This document shows, in pieces, positions 24,323 to 31,933 of a DNA stretch of 64,000 bases. The notes beneath the pieces are model-generated. The model was not told where the DNA came from. It ran no database searches and was given only the letters and a program-made list of their open reading frames with translations. Position 1 is the first letter of the stretch; the number at the start of each line of letters is the position of its first letter. Origin of the DNA: DASSUW01 sp963803335 (GTDB taxonomy: Bacteria; Actinomycetota; Thermoleophilia; Solirubrobacterales; Solirubrobacteraceae); the NCBI GenBank assembly GCA_963803335.1, contig CAWDME010000009.1, positions 248,001 to 312,000 of the forward strand, read 5' to 3'. Made by a program: the position numbers and the translations under genes.

Positions 24323-24526
24323 ATGCTGGATCTCGACGTTCCCCGTGACCCTGCCGACGGCCTCGCCGCCGTCGTCGCTCTGCGCCGCCTCGCCGATCGG
24401 TTGGAGGACGCGACGGTGGCCCAGGCACTGCGTGACGGCTGGACCTGGGCGCTCGTCGCCGAGGCGCTCGGCGTGAGTCGGCAGGCGGTGCACAAGAAGC
24501 ACGCCAAGCGGCTCAAGGAGTTCTGA
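24323..24526 (+). CDS. small helix-turn-helix protein
   Basis: A 67-residue protein, mostly one HTH: RRLADRLEDATVAQALRDGW then WALVAEALGVSRQAVHKKH as the helix-turn-recognition helix. It has no sensor domain. It sits one base before the Clp-N protein (TGATG overlap), and such pairs recur in actinobacteria. It probably binds the GTTGAC repeats immediately upstream and controls its own operon, perhaps with the Clp-N partner modulating it. Partnership and operator are inferred. Confidence 0.78.
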   Translation: MLDLDVPRDPADGLAAVVALRRLADRLEDATVAQALRDGWTWALVAEALGVSRQAVHKKHAKRLKEF

Positions 24527-24981
24527 TGTTCGAACGGTTCACCCGTGACGCTCGCCAGGTCGTCAAGTCCGCCGAGACGCTGGCGAGCGGCCTCGGCAGC
24601 CCGACGATCGAGGCCGAGCACCTGCTGCTCGCGCTCGCCGACTGCGAACCCGTGCTCGCCGATGTCGGGCTCGACCACGACGGCGTGCTCGCCGCACTCG
24701 AGGCTGAGCGCAACCGCAGCCTGCTGGCCGTGGGCATCACCGCAGCCGACTTCGACCTCCCGCCCGCGCCGCGCAGCCGCCCACACATCGCCGCCTCGAC
24801 CAAGATCGCGCTGGCGCGCGCGGTGCAGGTCGCGGCCGCGCGCTCGGACAAGCGGATCGCCGGCGGCCACATCCTGCTCGGCCTGCTGGCGGCCGAAGCC
24901 GGCACCGTCCCGCGCGCGCTGGAGATCGCCGGGATCGACCGGCAGGAGCTCCGCGACCGCGCCGCGGCGCGCCTCAACTGA
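24526..24981 (+). CDS. stand-alone Clp N-domain protein
   Basis: A 151-residue protein made of the double Clp-N repeat found at the front of ClpA/ClpC: FERFTRDARQVVKSAETLA and EAEHLLLALADCEPVLADVG in repeat 1, STKIALARAVQVAAARSD and GGHILLGLLAAEAGTVPRAL in repeat 2. There is no AAA+ domain, so it cannot unfold proteins itself; it may act as an adaptor or as a partner of the coupled HTH protein. The stop overlaps the convergent RidA gene by eight bases. Confidence 0.88.
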   Translation: MFERFTRDARQVVKSAETLASGLGSPTIEAEHLLLALADCEPVLADVGLDHDGVLAALEAERNRSLLAVGITAADFDLPPAPRSRPHIAASTKIALARAVQVAAARSDKRIAGGHILLGLLAAEAGTVPRALEIAGIDRQELRDRAAARLN

Positions 24982-25348
24982 CGGCGTCGGCCTCGATCTC
25001 GACGCGCCAGCGCGGGTCGATGAAGCCCGACACGATGATGACGCCGGTCGCCGGCCGGACATCGCCGAACGCGCGTCCGTGAGCGGCTCCAACCGCGTCG
25101 ACGTCGGCGCGGTCGACCAGGTAGACACGGGTGCGCACGACGTCGCGCAGCGATGCGCCGGCCTCGCTCAACGCGGTGGCGATGATCTCCAGGCACCGCT
25201 CCGCCTGCACGCCTGCGTCGGGGTCGACGTGGCCGTCAGGCCAGATCGCCGCGGTCGCCGAGACCCAGACCTGATTGCCGACCCGAACCGCCCGGGAGTA
25301 GCCGATCGCCGGCTCCATAGGGGCCCCCGACGTGATCCGCTGCCTCAT
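24974..25348 (-). CDS. RidA/YjgF-family protein
   Basis: A 124-residue member of the reactive-intermediate deaminase family. Features are YSRAVRVGNQVWVSATAAIWPDG, QAERCLEIIATALSEAGASL, VVRTRVYLVDRAD and the terminal PRWRVEIEADAV, including the arginine expected to bind the substrate carboxylate. It probably hydrolyses enamine/imine intermediates or related compounds. Its ATG lies in an ATGA overlap with the mraY stop, so it is translated as the tail of the murE-murF-mraY block, an unusual position. Confidence 0.88.
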   Translation of the reverse strand: MRQRITSGAPMEPAIGYSRAVRVGNQVWVSATAAIWPDGHVDPDAGVQAERCLEIIATALSEAGASLRDVVRTRVYLVDRADVDAVGAAHGRAFGDVRPATGVIIVSGFIDPRWRVEIEADAVS

Positions 25349-26310
25349 CCCACCGACTGCTGGTAGAGCGTGAAGCCGATCGCCGCGCAGACCGCGGCGA
25401 CGATCCAGAAGCGCAGGATGATCTTCGTCTCAGACCAGGCCTGCAGCTCGAAGTGGTGATGGATCGGCGCCATCAGGAACACGCGCTTGCGGAAGGTCTG
25501 GAACGAGAACACCTGGATCAGCACCGACAGCGCCTCGATCACGAAGATGCCGCCGAGGATGATCAGCAGGACCTCGGTCTTGGTCATCACGGCCATCGCC
25601 GCGATCGCGCCGCCGAGGCCCAGCGACCCGGTGTCGCCCATGAAGATCGAGGCCGGGAACGAGTTGAACCACAGGAAGCCGACGCAGCCGCCGACCAGGC
25701 AGCCGGCCACCAGCGCGAGGTCCCTCTGGCCGGTCGTGAACGTGATCGCGATGTAGGCGAGCAGCACGATCGCCGCGCAGCCCGCGGCGAGGCCGTCGAG
25801 CCCGTCGGTGAGGTTGACGGCCGAGGTGGTCCCCGCCAGCACGAAGTAGATGAGGATCGGATACAGGTAGCCGAGGTCGATCTGGGCGTCGACGATCCGC
25901 AGGTTCAGGGTGTCGCCGAGGTCGGCGCCCTGCGATGCGGCGAGCCACAGCCCGATCGCGATCAGCATGGTCACCACGAGCTTCGTGCGCCCGCGCAGCC
26001 CGAGCGAGCGCCGCTTGACGAGCTTCGTGTAGTCGTCGGCGAAGCCGAGCAGCGCGCATGCGGCGGCGACGCCGAACACGGCCAGCGAGCGCGCATCGCG
26101 GTCGGTGAGCAGCAAGAACGGCACAGCGATCGCCGTGAAGATGATGATCCCGCCCATCGTCGGCGTCCCGGCCTTGGCGTGGTGTTCCTGCGGCCCCTCC
26201 TCGCGGATCTGCTGGCCGAACTCGCGCTCGCGCAGGAACTCGATGAACTTCGGCGACAGGAAGACGCAGATCAGCAGCGACGCCGTCCCGGCGATCAGCA
26301 CCTCACCCAT
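25345..26310 (-). CDS. mraY: phospho-N-acetylmuramoyl-pentapeptide transferase
   Basis: A 321-residue integral membrane enzyme with about ten helices that makes lipid I from UDP-MurNAc-pentapeptide and undecaprenyl phosphate. The catalytic blocks are present: HHAKAGTPTMGGIIIF, GFADDYTKL, AVNLTDGLDGLAAGCA, FMGDTGSLGLGGAIAAM and the cytoplasmic histidine loop MAPIHHHFELQAWSETK. The start is ATG 26310, overlapping the murF stop by eight bases. The stop overlaps ridA. Confidence 0.98.
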   Translation of the reverse strand: MGEVLIAGTASLLICVFLSPKFIEFLREREFGQQIREEGPQEHHAKAGTPTMGGIIIFTAIAVPFLLLTDRDARSLAVFGVAAACALLGFADDYTKLVKRRSLGLRGRTKLVVTMLIAIGLWLAASQGADLGDTLNLRIVDAQIDLGYLYPILIYFVLAGTTSAVNLTDGLDGLAAGCAAIVLLAYIAITFTTGQRDLALVAGCLVGGCVGFLWFNSFPASIFMGDTGSLGLGGAIAAMAVMTKTEVLLIILGGIFVIEALSVLIQVFSFQTFRKRVFLMAPIHHHFELQAWSETKIILRFWIVAAVCAAIGFTLYQQSVG

Positions 26311-27598
26311 GCGCCAGTGCCTCCGCCACGACCTCGAGCCCGACGCCCCGCGATCCCTTGACGAGCAGCACGTCGCCCGGCTCGACGATCTCGCCGGTCA
26401 GCGACGCGGCCTCGGCGGCATCGGCCACCGCGTACGAGTCGCCGTCGAAGGAGTCGAGCATCACGGCCGCGCGCGGACCGACGGTGACGAGCACGTCGAC
26501 CCCCGCCGCGCCCGCGGCCTCACCCACCTCGCGGTGCAGGTCGGCCTCGCGCTCGCCGAGCTCGAGCATGTCGCCGAGGACCGCAATGCGGCGGCCAGAG
26601 GCCGGTTCGGCTGACAGCTCGTCGAGGGCGGCACGCACGGACAAAGGGCTCGCGTTGTAGCAGTCGTTGATCACGAGGGCGCCGCTGGGGAGCGGCACGC
26701 GCTCGCCGCGCAAGTGCCCGGCAGGCACGTCGACACGGCCGCTCGGCCGTACGCCGACGGCGAGCGCGGCGGCCACGGCGGCGAGCGTGTTGGTGCGCTG
26801 GTGGCGCGCCGTGAACGGCAGCTCGAGGTCGAGCGGCTCGCCGAAGGCGACGACCGTGTCGCCGTCGAGGCGCACGTCGCCGCCGTCGCCGAAGCGCGTG
26901 ACGTTCAGGCCTTCGAGGTACGGCTCGAGCAGCGGCTCGCCGGCCGGCACCACGGCGGTGCCGGCACCGGGCAGCAGCTCGGCCTTGGCGCGGGCGACGC
27001 CCTCGAGCGATCCGACCTGCTCCAGGTGCACGGGCCCGATGTTCGTGATCACGGCGACGTCCGGCTCGCAGATCTCGCGCAGCGTGGCGATCTCGCCGAA
27101 GCCGCGCATCGCCGCCTCGAGCACGAGCACCTCGGTGCCGGGGTCGGCGCCGAGGATCTCCGGCGGCATGCCGATGTCGGTGTTGAAGTTGGCGCGCGAG
27201 GCGACGACCCGCCGCTGCGCTGCGATCAGCGCGCTGATGAGCTCCTTCGTCGAGGTCTTGCCGACCGAGCCGGTGACCGCGATGACCTGCGCGCCGAGCG
27301 CACGGCGCCACTCGCGGGCGAGTGCGCCCATCGCCGTCAGCGGGTCCTCGGCGGTGAGCACGGCGCCGCCGGTCGTCTCCGCCCACGCCGGCGAGACGAG
27401 CACGCCCCAGGCGCCGGCGTCGAGCGCCTGCTGCGCGAACCGGCCGCCGTCGACGTTCTCCCCCGTGAGGCCCACGAACAGGTCCCCGGGACCGACCGCG
27501 CGCGAGTCGATCGAGACCCGCTCCGGGCCGCCGTCGGCCGCACGCACGAGCGTGGCGCCCGCCGCGGCCGCCACCTGGGCGGCGTCCCAGCCTCTCAT
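26303..27598 (-). CDS. murF: UDP-MurNAc-tripeptide-D-alanyl-D-alanine ligase
   Basis: A 431-residue Mur ligase that completes the pentapeptide. Landmarks are VSIDSRAVGPGDLFVGL, the ATP loop AVTGSVGKTSTKELISAL, ASRANFNTDIGMP, LEAAMRGFGEIATL, ITNIGPVHLEQVGS, VINDCYNASPLSVRAAL and VLGDMLELGE. It overlaps the murE stop by four bases (ATGA) and mraY by eight, so the three are coupled. Confidence 0.97.
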   Translation of the reverse strand: MRGWDAAQVAAAAGATLVRAADGGPERVSIDSRAVGPGDLFVGLTGENVDGGRFAQQALDAGAWGVLVSPAWAETTGGAVLTAEDPLTAMGALAREWRRALGAQVIAVTGSVGKTSTKELISALIAAQRRVVASRANFNTDIGMPPEILGADPGTEVLVLEAAMRGFGEIATLREICEPDVAVITNIGPVHLEQVGSLEGVARAKAELLPGAGTAVVPAGEPLLEPYLEGLNVTRFGDGGDVRLDGDTVVAFGEPLDLELPFTARHQRTNTLAAVAAALAVGVRPSGRVDVPAGHLRGERVPLPSGALVINDCYNASPLSVRAALDELSAEPASGRRIAVLGDMLELGEREADLHREVGEAAGAAGVDVLVTVGPRAAVMLDSFDGDSYAVADAAEAASLTGEIVEPGDVLLVKGSRGVGLEVVAEALAHG

Positions 27599-29010
27599 GC
27601 CGGTGCCACCGAGCGCAGCGCCTCGCGCGCCACCGTGACGTCGTCGAACGGTTCCTTGCGGCCGCCCGCGAACTCCTGCCCCTGCTCGTGCCCCTTGCCG
27701 GCGATCACCACGACGTCGCCGGGCTCGGCGAGCGCGACCGCGCGATGGATGCTGGCGCGGCGGTCGGGGTCGCTGGAGACGTTCGCCGCCCCGCCGGTGC
27801 CGGCCAGGATCTCGGCGATGATCGCCTCCGGATCCTCGGAGCGCGGGTTGTCGGAGGTGACGAGGCAGACGTCCGCGAGGCGCGCGCCGATCTCCCCCAT
27901 CAGCGGGCGCTTGCCGCGGTCACGGTCGCCGCCGGCGCCGAACACGGCGATCACGCGCGCGTCGGCCAGCTCGCGTGCCGCGCGCAGCACGTTCTCGAGC
28001 GAATCCGGGGTGTGCGCGTAGTCGACGAGCACCGCGAACGGCTGGCCCTCGGCGACCGGCTCGAAGCGGCCGGGCACGCGAACCGTCTCCGGCAGGCGGT
28101 CGAGCTCGGCGCCGAGCGACCGCGCGGCTGCCCAGGCGCCGAGCGCGTTGGCGACGTTGAACGTGCCCGGCAGCGGGACATGGACCGGGAACTCGCCGTC
28201 GGGCGTGACGAACGTGCAGTCGCTGCCGGCGAAGCCGGTCCGGACATCCGCGGCGCGATAGTCGGCCGGCGCGTCGACCGCGAACGTGACCGCCTCGGGG
28301 AACTCCTCGGTCAGCCGCCGGCCGTAGGGGTCGTCGACGTTGACGATCTTCACGTCGGTCAGCGGGCCGGCGAACAGCCGGCGCTTGGCCTGGAAGTAGG
28401 CCTCCATCGTCGGGTGGAAGTCCAGGTGGTCCTGCGTCAGGTTGGTGAAGATCGCGGCGGCGACGTGGATGCCGTCGGCGCGGCGGAGTTCGAGCGCGTG
28501 CGAGGAGATTTCCATCGCGCAGGCGCGATCTCCTCCGTCGAGCATCTCGCGAAACGTCCGCTGCAGATCGATCGCCTCGGGCGTCGTGCGCACGGTCGGC
28601 CGCTCCTCCCCCGCGATCACCGACGTGACCGTCCCGAGCAGGCCGGTCTGGCGCCCGGCCGCCTCGAGCAGCGCGCGGACGAGGAACGCCGTCGTGGTCT
28701 TGCCGTTGGTCCCCGTGACCCCTATTACGGGGAGGCGGCCCGTGGGGTCCCCGTAGAAGCGCGCGGCGGCGACGGCCATCGCGGCGCGCACGTCCTGCAC
28801 CTGCACCTCGGGCACGCCGAGGTTCAGCGGCCGGGCGACGACGAGCGCGGCGGCACCGCGCTCGATCGCGTCGGGCGCGAACTCGTGCCCGTCGCGGGTG
28901 AAGCCGGGGACGCAGAAGAACAAGGTCCCGGGCTCCACGGCACGGTTGTCATAGGCGAGGCCGCCGACCTCGACCGCCGGCCCAGCGCCGAGCAGCTCTC
29001 GGACGGTCAT
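27595..29010 (-). CDS. murE: UDP-MurNAc-L-Ala-D-Glu:meso-diaminopimelate ligase
   Basis: A 471-residue Mur ligase for the third amino acid. It has GLAYDNRAVEPGTLFFCVPG, the ATP loop GVTGTNGKTTTAFLVRALL, CAMEISSHALEL, FTNLTQDHLDFH, DYAHTPDSLENVL and the specificity motif TSDNPRSEDPEAI; DNPR is characteristic of meso-diaminopimelate rather than lysine addition. The peptidoglycan is therefore probably mDAP type. The start is ATG 29010. With ftsI displaced 5 kb away, murE is the first gene of its block and needs a promoter in 29011-29053. Confidence 0.97.
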   Translation of the reverse strand: MTVRELLGAGPAVEVGGLAYDNRAVEPGTLFFCVPGFTRDGHEFAPDAIERGAAALVVARPLNLGVPEVQVQDVRAAMAVAAARFYGDPTGRLPVIGVTGTNGKTTTAFLVRALLEAAGRQTGLLGTVTSVIAGEERPTVRTTPEAIDLQRTFREMLDGGDRACAMEISSHALELRRADGIHVAAAIFTNLTQDHLDFHPTMEAYFQAKRRLFAGPLTDVKIVNVDDPYGRRLTEEFPEAVTFAVDAPADYRAADVRTGFAGSDCTFVTPDGEFPVHVPLPGTFNVANALGAWAAARSLGAELDRLPETVRVPGRFEPVAEGQPFAVLVDYAHTPDSLENVLRAARELADARVIAVFGAGGDRDRGKRPLMGEIGARLADVCLVTSDNPRSEDPEAIIAEILAGTGGAANVSSDPDRRASIHRAVALAEPGDVVVIAGKGHEQGQEFAGGRKEPFDDVTVAREALRSVAPA

Positions 29011-29053
29011 CCGCGGGCAGTCTACGAGCGCCTGCGGACTCTACGATCCCCCG

Positions 29054-29815
29054 ATGCCGGTCGAGGACGATCCGCGCCGCGGGCCCGCCGGTCGCGTGCT
29101 CGTGGACGCGGCGGGCAGGCCGATCGGCCGCTACGACGAGGGGATGCGCGCGGACATCCCGATCGCCGACCTGTTCGAGCGCGAGCCGGGCGTGAGCGTC
29201 GAGGACGCGGCGGCCGCCGTGCTCGCCGACCTGCGCGGAATGAAGATCGCGGGCGACGAAGCGCTCGGGCGCGCACTGATCGCGGCCGGCGGGACGAAGC
29301 TCCGGCACGGCCACCTGTACTCGTACGACTTCGGCCGCAAGCCACCGCCGCCGCCCCGGGAGGCGCCGCCCGGCATCCGGCTCACCGACATCGACCGACC
29401 GGTGGCCGATCTGCTCGACTCCTACCGGGCCGCCTACCCGCCCGACCATCCCGACAGCGGCCTTGTGCCGGGCGACCCCGCCGACGAGCTCGAGGCGGTG
29501 ATCGTCGGCGAGCAGTACGGCCCGCTCCTGACCGGCAGCGGGCTGGCCGAGACCGGCGACGGCGCGGTCGTCGGCGCGCTCCTGCTCGGCACGATCCCGG
29601 GCGGTGAGCCGCCGCTCTACGGGCCGTGGGTGATCGACGTCTGGCGCGACCCGGCGCACCGCGGCGTCGGCCGGGCGCTGCTCGCCCGCGCATTGGCGCT
29701 CGCGGAGGTCGAGACCCTCGGGCTGATTGTCACCGAGGGCAACGACGCCGCGCGGCGGCTGTACGAAGCGCTCGGCTTCGACCTCGTCTCGAGCGCGATC
29801 GTCGTGCAGACCTGA
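29054..29815 (+). CDS. GNAT-family N-acetyltransferase
   Basis: A 253-residue protein with a C-terminal GNAT domain (about 115-250); motif A is RDPAHRGVGRALLARALALA, followed by VTEGNDAARRLYEALGFDLV. The first 110 residues form a less familiar module (RPIGRYDEGMRADIPIADLF, AAVLADLRGMKIAGDEALG) ending in a proline run. It transfers an acetyl group from acetyl-CoA to an unknown amine. It is divergent from murE and followed 36 bases later by a membrane protein. Confidence 0.82.
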   Translation: MPVEDDPRRGPAGRVLVDAAGRPIGRYDEGMRADIPIADLFEREPGVSVEDAAAAVLADLRGMKIAGDEALGRALIAAGGTKLRHGHLYSYDFGRKPPPPPREAPPGIRLTDIDRPVADLLDSYRAAYPPDHPDSGLVPGDPADELEAVIVGEQYGPLLTGSGLAETGDGAVVGALLLGTIPGGEPPLYGPWVIDVWRDPAHRGVGRALLARALALAEVETLGLIVTEGNDAARRLYEALGFDLVSSAIVVQT

Positions 29816-29851
29816 GCGGAATAGGCGCCGCGCCGTTGCGTCCTTGGCGGC

Positions 29852-30448
29852 ATGGCGATCGTGCTCGGTGTGCTGGCGGCGGTGATCGGTGTCGTCGGCA
29901 CCCTGCCCTATGTCCGAGACACGCTGCGGAGCGTCACGCGTCCGCACCGCGGTGCCTGGCTGATCTGGTCGACGCTCGCCGTCGTCGCGTTCCTCTCGCA
30001 GCGTGCGGACGGCGCGTCCTGGAGCGCCGTGATGTGCGGTGCGCAGGCGCTGACGAACGGCGCCGTGTTCGTACTGGCGTTCCGGCGCGGGACCGGCGCC
30101 GTGACGCTCGGCGACCGCCTGCTGCTCCTGCTGGCCGCGGTCGGCGTGGCCGGCTGGCTGGCGACGGACGATCCGCTGATCGCGACGGGCTGCGTGATCG
30201 CCGCCGACTTCGTCGCCGCGGGGCTGATGCTCCCCAAGAGCTGGTGCGATCCGGGCTCGGAGACGCTGTCGACCTTCGTGCTGGCGAGCATCAGCGGGGT
30301 GCTCGCCGCCGGAGCGGCCGGCTCGCCCTCGCTGCTCGTCTACCCGGTCTACTACTGCCTCGTCAACGCCGCCCTCGCCGGCGTGCTGTGGTTCGCTATG
30401 CGGAGAGCGGCGTTAGTAGGCGGTGCGGTGCGCGCAGCGCCAGGCTGA
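29852..30448 (+). CDS. multi-pass membrane protein of unknown function
   Basis: A 198-residue protein with about six hydrophobic helices and short loops, starting MAIVLGVLAAVIGVVGTLPY. The first loop (LPYVRDTLRSVTRPHRGAWL) is reminiscent of PQ-loop/SemiSWEET-like repeats, but the match is weak and I assign no function. The last 50 bases overlap the antisense HxlR-like pseudogene, so the final dozen hydrophilic residues may be extra. Confidence 0.65.
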   Translation: MAIVLGVLAAVIGVVGTLPYVRDTLRSVTRPHRGAWLIWSTLAVVAFLSQRADGASWSAVMCGAQALTNGAVFVLAFRRGTGAVTLGDRLLLLLAAVGVAGWLATDDPLIATGCVIAADFVAAGLMLPKSWCDPGSETLSTFVLASISGVLAAGAAGSPSLLVYPVYYCLVNAALAGVLWFAMRRAALVGGAVRAAPG

Positions 30449-30871
30449 CGCGGTCGTCCCTGAGCGGGCGGGGCCGGGTCTCGACGTCCTCGGGCGGCGG
30501 CGTGACGCCGCAGGCCGGGGGCAGTCGCCGGCCCCGTCGAGCTCGGTCCCACAGTCGGCGTGCAGCCAGAGGCGCCGTGCGCCGCCACCCGCGCAGCGGT
30601 ACCGCTCACCCCACGAGGTGAGCGCGTACACGGCCGGCCACAGGTCACGGCCCGCCTGCGTCAGGTGGAAGTCCTCGCGCGTGGCGCTGTAGGGCCGCCG
30701 CTCGACGAGACCCTCGGCCTCGAGTGCATGCAGCCGGGCGCTGAGGATCGCGCGCGGGATGTCGAGGCGCGCGACCAGCTCGCCGAACCGCTGCACGCCC
30801 ATGAACAGGTCGCGGACGATGAGCAGCGTCCAGCGCTCCCCGACGACCTCGAGCGTACGGGCGAGCGAGCA
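30396..30871 (-). pseudogene. HxlR-type regulator lacking its 5' end and frameshifted near the 3' end
   Basis: The frame from 30871 down gives a typical HxlR winged helix: CSLARTLEVVGERWTLLIVR, FMGVQRFGELVARLDIPR, RLHALEAEGLVERRPY, LTQAGRDLWPAVYALTSWG. Similarity stops abruptly at base 30871 before any ATG/GTG/TTG start, and the adjoining base begins a transporter fragment on the other strand. Near 30514-30523 one extra base shifts the frame; past it a different frame restores the family tail (CGVTPPPEDVETRP) to a stop at 30396. An internal ATG at 30802 could still give a shortened protein, but half the HTH would be missing. Confidence 0.75.
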
Positions 30872-31668
30872 GGTCTGGGACTGGCGACCGCGATGGGCTC
30901 GCTCGGCCAGTTCGTGTTCGCGCCGCTCGGGCAGGCGTTCATCGGTGCCTACGGCGCCGCGACGGCGCTCGCACTGATCGCCCGGCTGCGTCGCGTTCGT
31001 GCCGTTCCTGGCGATCGCGCTCGCCGGCGGCGACGCCGTGGCCGAGGACGAGCCGGGCGCCCACGTCTCGACACTGGAGGCCGTCCGCGAGGCGCTCGGG
31101 CACCCGAGCTACGTGCTGCTCACGTGCGGCTTCTTCGTCTGCGGCTTCCACATCGCGTTCGTCACCACCGTCCTGCCGCCCTACCTGACCGACCTCGGCG
31201 AGCCATGGCCTGGCCGCGCTGGCGCTCGGCCTGATCGGGGTGTTCAACGTGCTCGGCGCCGACATGAGCGGCGTCCTCGGCGGGCTCTACAGCCGCCGGC
31301 TGCTGCTGAGCGGGATCTACGCCTCGCGCGCCGCCGCCTTCGGGCTGTTCGTGCTGCTGCCGGCGACGCCCGTGACCGTGCGGCTGTTCGCCGCGCTGAT
31401 CGGGCTGCTCCGGCTCTCCACCGTGGCCCCCACGTCGGGCCTGATCGCGCTCATGTTCGGCACCCGCCACCTCGGCGTCCTGTTCGGGATCGTCTTCCTC
31501 AGCCACCAGGTCGGCGCGTTCATCGGCGTCTGGCTGGGCGGGGCGGTCCACGACGCAACCGGCTCGTACGACCTCATGTGGTGGCTGTCGATCGCGTTGG
31601 GGTTGGCGGCCGCGATCGTCCATCTCCTGATCCAGGAGCGGCGCGCCGCGGCGCCGGCGGCGGCATGA
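30872..31668 (+). pseudogene. MFS transporter remnant, N-terminal half deleted and two frameshifts
   Basis: Three consecutive frames make up the second half of a major-facilitator transporter: GLGLATAMGSLGQFVFAPLG from 30872, then after a shift near 30985 AFVPFLAIALAGGD...LGHPSYVLLTCGFFVCGFHI, then after a shift near 31205 AALALGLIGVFNVLGADMSG through FGIVFLSHQVGAFIGVWLGG to the stop at 31668. The first five or so helices are absent. The left edge coincides with the truncated 5' end of the HxlR gene, so one deletion probably removed both starts of a divergent regulator-transporter pair. Confidence 0.82.
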
Positions 31669-31793
31669 GGCACGCACTCGTGCTCGCGGCCCTGACCGTG
31701 GTGGCGCTGGGCGGCGTGCTGTGGCAGGTCGATCAGTCCGGCGCCATCCCCCAGAAGGGCGAGCTGCCGAAGCTCATCTGCCCGCTGCACTGA
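31665..31793 (+). CDS. 42-residue putative membrane-anchored peptide
   Basis: A short frame starts in an ATGA overlap with the transporter remnant: MRHALVLAALTVVALGGVLW is a basic start plus one hydrophobic helix, followed by a short polar tail with one cysteine (PKLICPLH). It looks like a real downstream cistron of the old transporter. Small size makes this uncertain, and no family is recognised. Confidence 0.45.
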   Translation: MRHALVLAALTVVALGGVLWQVDQSGAIPQKGELPKLICPLH

Positions 31794-31887
31794 CGAACTT
31801 CAAGGGCGCGAGGCCAACGCACCACTTTCACGTGGGCGATTTAGGGTCGTACAGGGACCATTTCCCGACCCACGCAAAACCAGTACA

Positions 31888-31918
31888 TCACCGCCGCCCT
31901 ACCCAGCCGCAGTTGGCC
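31888..31918. repeat. 31-bp dispersed repeat, copy 2
   Basis: Identical over 31 bases to 14741-14771 (core CTACCCAGCCGCAGTTGG). It lies 15 bases beyond the stop of the AidB-like dehydrogenase, in a 140-base gap that is AT-richer than its surroundings and otherwise shows nothing recognisable. Confidence 0.75.
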
Positions 31919-31933
31919 CGGGCCGGCGGGCGG

